Assembly: GCA_018500005.2 (NCBI GenBank)
Contig: JAHBAP020000216.1
Coordinates: forward strand, 1-6,433
DNA from: Mycobacterium sp.
GTDB taxonomy: Bacteria; Actinomycetota; Actinomycetes; Mycobacteriales; Mycobacteriaceae
DNA: 6,433 nt
Direction: 5' to 3'
A program made the position numbers and the translations under genes. This document shows, in pieces, positions 1-6,433 of this stretch; the stretch's first letter is position 1; each line of letters begins with the position of its first letter. The notes beneath the pieces were generated by a model that was given only the letters and a program-made list of their open reading frames with translations, did no database searches and was not told where the DNA came from.

Positions 1-1595
1 ACCGCCTGGTCGGTACCCCGGTGACCACACCCGGGGTATTGCGCCCCACCACCCGCCACCCGGTCCTGGCCCACAATCCGGCCGACGCGGAATGGTTCGC
101 CTCCGACCACATCCTGCCGCGGCTGCCGCGCATCACCGGCGGTACCGCGCCGAGCTCCAACACCCTGCCCGGCACCGACGACGTGTTCGGCTTGCGCCTG
201 GTCTCCGTCGACACGGTCCCGCCCGGTATCGGTCTGCTCGACGCCCCGGACCTGGACTCGGTCTCCCACACCAACCGCGAAATGGCCGGCATGCTGATGG
301 CCGCCGCCGATCTGTGGTTCTTCGTCACCACCGCCTCGCGGTATGCCGACGCCGTGCCGTGGGAGGCTTTGCGCGCGGCGGTGATGCGTAACGCGGCCGT
401 CGTCATCGTGCTCAACCGGGTTCCCCCTGAGGCGATGACCGAGGTGACCGCACACGTGCGTCAGATGCTTGCCGAGGAGCGACTCGGTAACGCACCGCTG
501 TTTGTCATTCCCGAGTCGCCGTTGGTCGACGGCATGCTGCCCGCAGACCGCACCGCCGAGATGCAGGCCTGGCTCAACAGCCTCGTCGCCGACGCGGCGG
601 TGCGCGCGGCAGTCGCCCGTCGCACCGTCGACGGTGCAGTCGGACAGATGGCTGTCGATATGCCGGTGATAACCGAAGCCGTTGCAGCACAGTTGAGTAC
701 CGCCGGGCGACTGCGTGCCGATGTGGAGAAGTCCTACGACCAGGCGGTCGCCGGCCTGGAACAGGTCGCCGCAGACGGGTCGCTGATGCGCGGTGAGGTG
801 CTGGCCCGCTGGCAGGAATTCGTCGGGACCGGACAGATGCTGAAGCGACTCGAAGAAGGCGTCGGCCGACTGCGCGACCGGATCAGTGCCGCCGTCCGTG
901 GCGAACCTGCACCCCCGGAACGGGTCAGCGAGGCGATCGAATCCGGTTTGGCCACAATCCTTGTCGACTCCGCGAACGAGGCGGCCCGCCGTGCCGACCG
1001 GGCCTGGCGTGCGGACGACGCCGGGCGCGCCCTGCTGGCCGGCGCAGACCTGGCGCGCGCATCGACCGATTTCCCGGACCGTGCGGCAGGTCTGGTTCGG
1101 GCCTGGCAGGACGACCTGCTGGATCTGATCCGGACCGAGGGCGCCGACAAACGGCAGACCGCTCGGGCGATGGCATACGGGGTCAATGCCGTCACCCTCG
1201 CGCTCATGGTGGCGGTGTTCTCGACCACTGGTGGCTTGAGCGGGGCCGAGATCGGCATTGCCGGAGCTTCCACCGTGCTGGCCCAGAAACTTTTGGAAGC
1301 CGTCTTCGGCGAGGACGGTGTGCGCCGAATGTCCAAGGCCGCCATGGACAAACTCAAGGAACGGGTCGGCGGGCTGATGGACCAGGAAAAGTCCAGATTC
1401 CTGTCCCGGCTCGACGCGCTGGACCTCGACCCCGAACTGCCGGCCCGACTGCAGGCGGCGACCAGCCAGGTCCAACAGGCACGCGACGCCGAAGACGCCG
1501 AGGCGCTGCTGCCGGCCGCTCCGCCGGCTCCCGGCGAGGAGTCGGGAACGCGGCGAAATTGGCGGGACACCCTGCGGAATTGGTGGAACGGCTGA
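1..1595 (+). CDS. Dynamin-like/YfjP-like GTPase, first of a pair (5' end cut by window edge)
   Basis: C-terminal ~530 residues of a large GTPase-family protein. The frame is open to the left edge, and the residues before the GTG at 21 (RLVGTP) align with the complete paralogue downstream (SIVGEE), so that GTG is internal and roughly 90 N-terminal residues with the P-loop lie outside the window. Visible: the G2-region block GVLRPTT (near 30-53), a G3-like LLDAPD (Asp codon at 240) with Asp where Gly is usual, and a G4-like VLNRVP (Asn codon at 414) whose expected Asp is Pro. A long helical, charged middle follows, then a hydrophobic stretch (about 1179-1310) that could form a membrane hairpin or paddle, and a coiled-coil-like C-terminus ending in a Trp-rich tail (RNWRDTLRNWWNG). 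Related adjacent pairs in actinomycetes include dynamin-like membrane-remodelling proteins (Streptomyces DynA/DynB); that function here is inference. It is coupled to the next gene by a one-base overlap. Family placement is fairly sure, specific role unknown. Confidence 0.85.
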   Translation, partial: RLVGTPVTTPGVLRPTTRHPVLAHNPADAEWFASDHILPRLPRITGGTAPSSNTLPGTDDVFGLRLVSVDTVPPGIGLLDAPDLDSVSHTNREMAGMLMAAADLWFFVTTASRYADAVPWEALRAAVMRNAAVVIVLNRVPPEAMTEVTAHVRQMLAEERLGNAPLFVIPESPLVDGMLPADRTAEMQAWLNSLVADAAVRAAVARRTVDGAVGQMAVDMPVITEAVAAQLSTAGRLRADVEKSYDQAVAGLEQVAADGSLMRGEVLARWQEFVGTGQMLKRLEEGVGRLRDRISAAVRGEPAPPERVSEAIESGLATILVDSANEAARRADRAWRADDAGRALLAGADLARASTDFPDRAAGLVRAWQDDLLDLIRTEGADKRQTARAMAYGVNAVTLALMVAVFSTTGGLSGAEIGIAGASTVLAQKLLEAVFGEDGVRRMSKAAMDKLKERVGGLMDQEKSRFLSRLDALDLDPELPARLQAATSQVQQARDAEDAEALLPAAPPAPGEESGTRRNWRDTLRNWWNG

Positions 1596-1597
1596 TG
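1582..1597 (+). promoter_or_regulatory. Ribosome-binding site and stop/start overlap joining the two GTPase genes
   Basis: The first GTPase stop TGA (1593-1595) shares its last base with ATG at 1595-1597 (TGATG), and a second in-frame ATG follows at 1598. A purine-rich GGTGGAA at 1582-1588 sits 6 bases before the first ATG and 9 before the second, a usable Shine-Dalgarno spacing for either. This favours translational coupling and decides the start in preference to the in-frame TTG at 1559, which lies inside the upstream gene. Confidence 0.6.
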
Positions 1598-3250
1598 ATG
1601 AAGGACCTGCTGGCGCGGCTGAACCCGCCGCGCAACGACCAACCGGCCATCGTCGACGGCGCCGCTCTGGACCGCCGGCTGGCCGGTCTGTCCCGGGCCG
1701 CCGATCTTGGCGAGGGTCGCCTTCCGGCTCCGGCGGTCGGTCGGGCCCGGTCGGTCGCCGAACGGGCCCAGGCCCGGCGCGGACTGTCCGAGGAACTCAC
1801 GGTGGTGGCGTTCGCCGGATCAACAGGTGCGGGCAAGAGCACGCTGTTCAACTCCATCGTGGGTGAAGAGGTGGCCAAGGCGGGTGTTCTGCGTCCCACC
1901 ACATCCGAACCGCTGGCGGCGATCTGGCAGGAATCCCCGCAGACCCTGGCACTGCTGGAGTGGCTGGGAGTCTCCCGGTGGCACGTCGCGTCCGGGGGTG
2001 CGGCGGCGCTCGCCGACCTGGTGCTCATCGACCTGCCTGACCACGACTCCACCCAGTCCAGCCATCGGGCCCACGTCGACCACTTCGTGGAGCGCGTGGA
2101 TTTGATGGTGTGGGTTCTCGACCCGCAGAAGTACGCCGACGCCCTGGTGCACGAGCAGTATCTTCGGCGCTTCGCCCGTCACGACGATGTCACCGTGGTG
2201 GTGCTCAATCAGGTCGACAGGCTCCCCGTCGCCGACGCAGGCGCATGCTTGGCGCATCTGCGCCGCCTGGTGGCCGAGGACGGACTGTCCGACGCGGTGG
2301 TACTGGGTACGTCCAATCGCAGTGGCGAAGGCCTGGAGGCGTTGGCCGAGCGGATTCTGACTGCGGTGGCCGGTCGGCGCACCGCGGTGGCCCGTCTGGC
2401 CGCCGACGTCGCCACCGCCGCCGACGGGCTGGCGCTGGCCGCCGATGACCCGGGTTCGGCAGTGGCCGGCGCTGATGCGGCAGACGTCTCGCAGCTGACC
2501 GACGTGCTCACCGAGGCGGCGGGTGCGCCGGTGATCGAGGCGGCGATCGCGAAGTCCAGCCAGCGCAAGGCGGTGCAGGCCGTGGGGTGGCCGCCGCTGA
2601 AATGGCTTGCGCGCCTTCGCAAGGATCCGGTCGCGCAGTTGCGATTGGAGCGCCCCGGCGTCGACCCGCGACTTGTTCGTTCGTCGTTGCCGTCCAACGA
2701 TCCGGTCGCCAAGGCGCGCGCCAACAGTGCGGTACTCGACTACGTCGACAAGGCCAGTGCGGGCGCGCCGCAGGCCTGGGTGCAGAGCGCCCGCGCGGTC
2801 GCCGACCGCGCTTCTGAAGGCCTGGCCGATGCCCTCGATCAGGCCGTCACCCGCGCGCCCTTGGCGCCCCCACGAGACCCACGATGGTGGTCGGTGTTCG
2901 CGGTGCTGCAATGGTTGTTGTTCGCGGTCGCGGTCGTAGGTGGGCTGTGGTTGCTGGCCTTGGCGGGGTTGGCCTACTTCCAATTCCAGGTTGCCCAGGC
3001 GCCCACCGTCGAAGGCTTCCCCATCCCTACGCTGCTGGTGATCGTCGGGCTTCTGGGTGGCCTGGTACTGGCTGCCGTCGGTCGGTTGTTGGCCCGCGGC
3101 AGCGCCAGCCGGGCGGCACGTGCTGCGCGCCAAGCACTTCGAGCCGAGGTCGCCACCGTGGCCGAACGGGAAATCGCGGCCCCGGTCGCCGACGAACTGG
3201 CTACGGTGGACCAGTTTCGCGGCTCGTTGACCGTCGCACGAGGCGGCTGA
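1595..3250 (+). CDS. Membrane-associated dynamin-like/YfjP-like GTPase, second of the pair
   Basis: Complete 551-aa GTPase. Motifs seen: G1/P-loop GSTGAGKS (residues 75-82), G2-region GVLRPTT (97-103), G3-like LIDLPDHDS (D146, with D149 in place of the usual Gly), WVLDPQKYADA (173-183), G4 NQVD (205-208), and a G5-like TSNRSGEGL (239-247). A helical Ala-rich middle follows. Two predicted transmembrane segments lie near the C-terminus (about 433-460, starting after RWW, and about 479-500), and the charged tail probably returns to the cytoplasm. GTP binding and hydrolysis are expected from intact G1 and G4. Partner and cellular role are not shown by the sequence; membrane remodelling or division-site support is inferred from related actinobacterial dynamin-like pairs. 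It is a paralogue of the preceding gene and likely its partner. The start is ATG 1595 (or 1598), preceded by GGTGGAA. The next gene converges on it. Strong call as a GTPase, moderate as dynamin-like. Confidence 0.9.
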   Translation: MMKDLLARLNPPRNDQPAIVDGAALDRRLAGLSRAADLGEGRLPAPAVGRARSVAERAQARRGLSEELTVVAFAGSTGAGKSTLFNSIVGEEVAKAGVLRPTTSEPLAAIWQESPQTLALLEWLGVSRWHVASGGAAALADLVLIDLPDHDSTQSSHRAHVDHFVERVDLMVWVLDPQKYADALVHEQYLRRFARHDDVTVVVLNQVDRLPVADAGACLAHLRRLVAEDGLSDAVVLGTSNRSGEGLEALAERILTAVAGRRTAVARLAADVATAADGLALAADDPGSAVAGADAADVSQLTDVLTEAAGAPVIEAAIAKSSQRKAVQAVGWPPLKWLARLRKDPVAQLRLERPGVDPRLVRSSLPSNDPVAKARANSAVLDYVDKASAGAPQAWVQSARAVADRASEGLADALDQAVTRAPLAPPRDPRWWSVFAVLQWLLFAVAVVGGLWLLALAGLAYFQFQVAQAPTVEGFPIPTLLVIVGLLGGLVLAAVGRLLARGSASRAARAARQALRAEVATVAEREIAAPVADELATVDQFRGSLTVARGG

Positions 3251-3302
3251 AAGGTGCGTTCGATCCCGCATGGAACACATGGACGCGCAGATCGCCGTGC
3301 AC

Positions 3303-3327
3303 GCCATGGTGCGAAAGAGCCAATGGC
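3303..3327. terminator. Possible bidirectional terminator hairpin between convergent genes
   Basis: Inside the 82-base gap between the convergent stops (3250 and 3333) the arms GCCATGG (3303-3309) and CCAATGGC (3320-3327) can form a seven-pair stem with one bulged A and a ten-base loop. There is no T-tract on either side, so it is not a classical intrinsic terminator. Actinobacterial terminators often lack one, and the position just past both genes is suitable. The stem is short and could be chance. Confidence 0.25.
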
Positions 3328-3332
3328 CGCTG

Positions 3333-4715
3333 TTACTGCGGGACTTTGATGCTCCTGGGCACCAGGCACGCCACCGTCTTGTCGCCAGCCGTCCACCGCT
3401 CGATTCGGCAGTCTAGAACCATGGTGGCCAGGTGGTAGGCGTCGTTGCGGGTGATGGAGAGATTGCGGGCCATCGAGTCCAGTGCCGCTGAGGCGGCGAT
3501 CTTCATCGCGTCAAGGGCCTTGGCCGCCTTGCCGGTTGAGACCCAGGCATCCGCCGTGTCCGCGGTCGGCAGGGCGGCCGCACGGGCTGCGCCGGTGTCC
3601 TTGGGCACGACGCAGTAGGTGCCCAGCACTTCGTCGACCACCTCGGAGATGCGGCAGTCCCAGGTCCGGTCCAGAACGGCTTTCGCCTCGGTCTCCGAGA
3701 CTTGCTGCTTGGCCATGATCAGCTTGAGCGCCTCGGCGATGTTGATGTCGAGTGCCTTGTCGAGGTCCTCGTCGTAACCGACTGCCACCCAGAATTTCCC
3801 GGTCTCGACCGTCGGCCACTCCTGGGGCTGATTCTTGATCAGATCCACGGTGATATTAAGTTCCGGAAACCAGGTCTCCAACGCATCGAGGTCGATCTCG
3901 CCGTTGCCCTGCTTGGCGTGCGAATCGCCGGTCCAGATCAGACCGCCGGCAACCTGGACGGGCAGATAGGTGGTGCTGCCGATCTGCATCTCGGGAAGAT
4001 CCATGTTGCCGCCCCACTTGCCGGGCTGCTCGGTGCTGCACTTGCCGTCGGTGCACCAGGAGCTGGTGGTATCCGACCGGCCGACCGCCAGGATTCCGGG
4101 AAAGGGTTCCAGTGGCACAAGGACATTGGGGGAGAAGCGCATCTGCATCTTTTCGGTGTCCAGGTAGTAGCTGGTCACCTGCTCGGGGAATTCGTCGGGG
4201 AACAGGCCCTTGCCCTTGGCGGTGTTGTTCGTCGCGTACATCGGAAGCTGGATCCGATTGATGTGGACTGCCAGGACATCTCCGGGCTCCGCGTCGTTGA
4301 CGTAGATCGGTCCGGTCACGGTGTGCGGGCCGCGATTGGGAACAGCGGTGTTGATCTTCTCGATCTGGCCCTCGTTGATTCCCGGCGCGACCTGCCCGCC
4401 GCCGGCGGGTACGGTCTGGATCGCCACGGTGTCACCAGAGTCGATACGCAGCACCGGTGGGGTGGAGTTGTCGTAGACGCCCCACTGGGTGGACTGCGGG
4501 GTGGCCGGCAGCATCCAGAACCGGTGGCCGTCTTCGGCGAGCGGTTTGGCTTCCATGTATTCCTGGTTGGGCGGTCCTTGCAGGAATGTGGCGGTGTAGT
4601 CCGGATAGGGGCTGTCCGGATCGCTTGCGGTTGGAGACTTCCCGGAACCGCACCCGGCAACCGTCGTCGCGATGCAGACCAGGGCCGCCGCAGCGGCCGC
4701 GCGGGGCTTCCTCAT
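3333..4715 (-). CDS. Acetamidase/formamidase-family lipoprotein
   Basis: 460-aa FmdA/AmdA-type amidase homologue; characterised members release ammonia from acetamide or formamide, but the substrate here is unknown. A lipoprotein signal is clear: basic MRKPR, an Ala-rich core, then lipobox VAGC with Cys22 as the lipidation site, so the enzyme is predicted to be anchored outside the cytoplasmic membrane. Family blocks: GPHTVTGPIYV (129-139) followed by AEPGDVL (142-148), KWGGNMD (233-239), and GDSHAKQGNGE (263-273). It is longer than the ~400-aa cytosolic enzymes because of the signal and a C-terminal region holding two related DCRI...C.VP segments (353-371 and 435-453). Cysteines fall in pairs (221/226, 354/368, 436/450), which suits disulfides in an exported protein. 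The start at 4715 is chosen for the signal peptide; the frame stays open to 4898, but that would overlap the upstream nuclease. It starts 10 bases after the nuclease stop without a good ribosome-binding site, so coupling is likely. Activity is untested. Confidence 0.88.
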   Translation of the reverse strand: MRKPRAAAAAALVCIATTVAGCGSGKSPTASDPDSPYPDYTATFLQGPPNQEYMEAKPLAEDGHRFWMLPATPQSTQWGVYDNSTPPVLRIDSGDTVAIQTVPAGGGQVAPGINEGQIEKINTAVPNRGPHTVTGPIYVNDAEPGDVLAVHINRIQLPMYATNNTAKGKGLFPDEFPEQVTSYYLDTEKMQMRFSPNVLVPLEPFPGILAVGRSDTTSSWCTDGKCSTEQPGKWGGNMDLPEMQIGSTTYLPVQVAGGLIWTGDSHAKQGNGEIDLDALETWFPELNITVDLIKNQPQEWPTVETGKFWVAVGYDEDLDKALDINIAEALKLIMAKQQVSETEAKAVLDRTWDCRISEVVDEVLGTYCVVPKDTGAARAAALPTADTADAWVSTGKAAKALDAMKIAASAALDSMARNLSITRNDAYHLATMVLDCRIERWTAGDKTVACLVPRSIKVPQ

Positions 4716-4725
4716 CCGGCGAAAT

Positions 4726-6102
4726 TTACAGATCGAACAGTTGGTTCTGACGGGGAACGACTGCATCCCAGCCGAATTCGCGGCCCAGTCGGGAGCGGAG
4801 GGTGTCGGCGGGTTGGGGCTCGCCGTGCACGACGAACACCTTCCGCGGCGGGGAGGTGAAGCCGGAGGCCCATCGGATGAGTTCGTCGGCGTCGGCATGT
4901 GCGGACAGCATGGCGAGGTCGGCCACCTGTGCCCTGATCGGAACCCATTCCCCGTAGATCCGGACGAACCGCTCTCCGGCGGCGATCGCGGCTCCGCGGG
5001 TGCCCGGCACCTGGTAGCCGGTGATCATGATGGTGTTTCGTGGATCCGGTGCGAAGGCCTTGAGATGATGCAGGATTCGGCCGCCGGTGGCCATACCGCT
5101 GGCCGAGATGACGATCTTGGGCTCGGTGCTGGCCGAGATGCTCTTGGATTGCTCGGCGTCGCGGGTGTAGTTGGCCATCGCGCACATGCCTTCGTAGACA
5201 GCCGGTTCCAGCCGGTGATCATCGGCGAATTCGCCCAGAAGCTCACTGGCGTTGATGGCCATTGGACTGTCCAGATAGATCGGGACGTCCGGCAGTCGGC
5301 CGGCGGTGCGCAGTTGCCATAGGTAGTAGAGCAGCGTCTGCGCCCTGCCCACGGCGAACGCTGGGACCACCAGGGTGCCGCCGCGTTTCACCGTCTCGTC
5401 GATGACGGTGGCGAGTTTCGCTGCCGGATCGGTCTTCTCGTGGACCCGGTCCCCGTAGGTGGACTCCAGCGCCAGGTAGTCGGCGGCGGTGACCGGATCC
5501 GGGGCGAGCATGATCGGGTCGTCGTAGCGGCCGAGGTCCCCGGTGAAGACGATGCGGCGTCCCTCCCAGAACACCTCGACGGTGGAGGCGCCGAGGATGT
5601 GGCCGGCTCGCCGGAATGTCACCACGGGGCCCTTGTCCCACAGACTGAATTCCTCGCCGAACGGGTGGGTCTTGAACAACTCCAGGGTCCGCTCCGCATC
5701 CTGGCTGTCGTACAGCGGAAGGGCGGGGTGATGTTTGGAGGCCTTGTGCTTGTTGAGGAAAGCCGCGTCTCGTTCCTGGAGGTAGGCGCTGTCGCGCAGG
5801 ATGATCTCGCCAACTGCGGCGGTCGCCGGGGTCGACAGGATCGGCCCGGTGAAACCGTTGCGAACCAACCGCGGCAGATAACCGGTGTGGTCGAGGTGGG
5901 CGTGGGTGACGACCACTGCGTCGATGCTTTCCGGCTCGACGGCCAACGGCGCCCAGTTCAATTCGCGAAGGTTTTTTACACCCTGGAACAGGCCGCAGTC
6001 GACCAGGATCCGCTTTCCGCCGCTCTCCAACAGATGTTTTGAACCCGTAACGGTGCTCGCTGCGCCCAGGCTGCACAGGGTCAGTGGCGATTGCGCGGTC
6101 AT
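4726..6102 (-). CDS. MBL-fold beta-CASP nuclease (CPSF73/Ysh1-like metallo-hydrolase)
   Basis: 458-aa metallo-beta-lactamase fold with an inserted beta-CASP domain and a C-terminal RMMBL region, the architecture of RNA-processing nucleases such as CPSF73 and its bacterial relatives (Thermus TTHA0252 type). All metal and catalytic motifs are visible: D35 in LVDCG, H67-A-H69-L-D71-H72, H168 in GHILGAS, D189 in FTGDLGR, beta-CASP motif A E213 in LESTYGD, motif B H402 in SAHAD, and motif C H426 in VVHGE. GYQVPGTRG before the C-terminal part is also typical. Two zinc ions and endoribonuclease (possibly also 5'-3' exonuclease) activity on RNA are expected from the family; the target is unknown. It lacks the N-terminal features that would make me call it RNase J. 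No signal or membrane segment is seen, so it is cytoplasmic. ATG at 6102 precedes the first core strand directly, though the ribosome-binding site is poor. It lies 12 bases after the unknown gene and 10 before the amidase. Confidence 0.93.
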   Translation of the reverse strand: MTAQSPLTLCSLGAASTVTGSKHLLESGGKRILVDCGLFQGVKNLRELNWAPLAVEPESIDAVVVTHAHLDHTGYLPRLVRNGFTGPILSTPATAAVGEIILRDSAYLQERDAAFLNKHKASKHHPALPLYDSQDAERTLELFKTHPFGEEFSLWDKGPVVTFRRAGHILGASTVEVFWEGRRIVFTGDLGRYDDPIMLAPDPVTAADYLALESTYGDRVHEKTDPAAKLATVIDETVKRGGTLVVPAFAVGRAQTLLYYLWQLRTAGRLPDVPIYLDSPMAINASELLGEFADDHRLEPAVYEGMCAMANYTRDAEQSKSISASTEPKIVISASGMATGGRILHHLKAFAPDPRNTIMITGYQVPGTRGAAIAAGERFVRIYGEWVPIRAQVADLAMLSAHADADELIRWASGFTSPPRKVFVVHGEPQPADTLRSRLGREFGWDAVVPRQNQLFDL

Positions 6103-6114
6103 CCGTTCAGTGTT

Positions 6115-6433
6115 TCAGACCGCTTCCCCGGATCGTGGGCGTGCGTCGTGGATGTCGATCGCAACCAGGGTCGGCAGCGGCAACGTCCTGGCGAAGGGGC
6201 CCCGCGGGTAGACGCGCCGCCGAGTGGGTAGCCACAGACCCCCGAACTGCCGGTAGCTCGAGCACATGTGTGCCGCTTTGGCCCAGGAACCGACCACCTC
6301 GGCGGTGTAGTCGTGTCGGACCAGTCGGCCGGATCCGTCAAAGTGGAACTCTTGGGTGGGCGAGTGCGTCGGCAGCCCGGGTGGGAAGCCGGCGGTGATC
6401 CGGGTCGCGCCATCCGCGCCGGTCGTGGATGTC
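6115..6433 (-). CDS. Unrecognised conserved-looking protein, C-terminal part (5' end cut by window edge)
   Basis: Reading leftward from the right edge, one frame stays open for 105 codons to TGA at 6115-6117. Its product looks like real protein rather than a shadow: short alternating strands such as QEFHFDGSG, RLVRHDYTAEVV, then WAKAAHMC, GLWLPTRRRVYP and LPTLVAIDIHD. The run of beta-strands with a GLWLPTRR turn and a LVAIDIHD strand just before the end suggests the last half of a beta-sheet domain, loosely like LolA/LppX-type sheets, but I cannot assign a family. No membrane segment or catalytic motif is visible in this part. It ends 12 bases before the nuclease start on the same strand, so it is probably the upstream member of that operon. 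The start and N-terminus are outside the window. Confidence 0.7.
   Translation of the reverse strand, partial: TSTTGADGATRITAGFPPGLPTHSPTQEFHFDGSGRLVRHDYTAEVVGSWAKAAHMCSSYRQFGGLWLPTRRRVYPRGPFARTLPLPTLVAIDIHDARPRSGEAV

Noticed and set aside
1559..1594. TTG at 1559 as the start of the second GTPase.
   Set aside because: It would add 12 residues fully inside the upstream gene without a better ribosome-binding site. The ATG at 1595 has GGTGGAA and the stop/start overlap.
734..1642. A 302-codon minus-strand frame opposite the first GTPase.
   Set aside because: The composition is dominated by Ser, Arg and Ala with no domain, a typical GC-rich shadow.
3254..3272. A GTTCGATCCC string resembling a tRNA T-arm.
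   Set aside because: The five-pair T stem does not form around a seven-base loop, and no acceptor, anticodon or D arm can be built around it.
1820..3307. A 495-codon minus-strand open frame opposite the second GTPase.
   Set aside because: Its product is rich in His, Gln, Arg and Gly with no domain, as expected for the antisense of a GC-rich gene, while the plus strand encodes clear GTPase motifs.
3270..3416. A 48-codon plus-strand frame starting ATG at 3270 in the convergent gap.
   Set aside because: It has no well-placed ribosome-binding site (AAAGG is about 15 bases away) and most of it lies antisense to the amidase 3' end. The peptide shows no recognisable feature.
3702..4859. A 385-codon plus-strand open frame opposite the amidase.
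   Set aside because: It is the mirror frame of the amidase, with low-complexity composition and no motif; it also runs across the amidase/nuclease junction.
4716..4898. A longer N-terminus for the amidase, up to 4898.
   Set aside because: It would overlap the nuclease C-terminus by over 170 bases and bury the lipoprotein signal inside the protein.
5243..6076. A long alternative minus-strand frame within the beta-CASP nuclease gene.
   Set aside because: It is an out-of-frame reading of a gene whose correct frame has every catalytic motif intact; it gives Arg/Pro-rich low-complexity protein.

Overview
The window looks like chromosomal DNA from a high-GC actinomycete, most likely a mycobacterium (Mycolicibacterium-like) or a close relative. 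This rests on strongly GC-biased third codon positions throughout, an actinobacterial pair of GVLRPTT-type GTPases, and a typical high-GC lipoprotein signal. I cannot name the species. There are no mobile elements, CRISPR repeats, rRNA or tRNA genes, and codon use does not shift between genes. It reads as ordinary housekeeping or accessory chromosome, tightly packed, with about 97% of the bases in genes.

Left half (1-3250, plus strand): two adjacent, paralogous, membrane-associated P-loop GTPases of a dynamin-like/YfjP-like type. The first is cut by the left edge and lacks its P-loop here. The second is complete (551 aa) and overlaps the stop of the first by one base, so the two are very probably co-transcribed and translationally coupled. 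Both carry the same G2-region block but differ at the G4 guanine-recognition motif: NQVD in the second, NRVP in the first. This suggests an asymmetric pair acting together at the membrane.

Right half (3333-6433, minus strand): a compact run of three genes transcribed leftward. In transcription order they are a protein of unknown family (its N-terminus is cut by the right edge), a 458-aa metallo-beta-lactamase/beta-CASP nuclease with all catalytic motifs, and a 460-aa acetamidase/formamidase-family protein with a lipoprotein signal peptide. The gaps are 12 and 10 bases, with no convincing Shine-Dalgarno sequence at either internal start, so an operon read by coupled translation is likely. A functional link between an RNA-processing-type nuclease and an exported amidase is not obvious.

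The two operons converge on an 82-base intergenic gap (3251-3332) containing one modest hairpin that may help terminate transcription. The most noteworthy signals are a duplicated C-terminal segment in the amidase, with matched cysteine pairs exactly 82 residues apart, the extracytoplasmic location predicted for that enzyme, and the asymmetric GTPase pair. I did not find clear evidence for a wholly new system.
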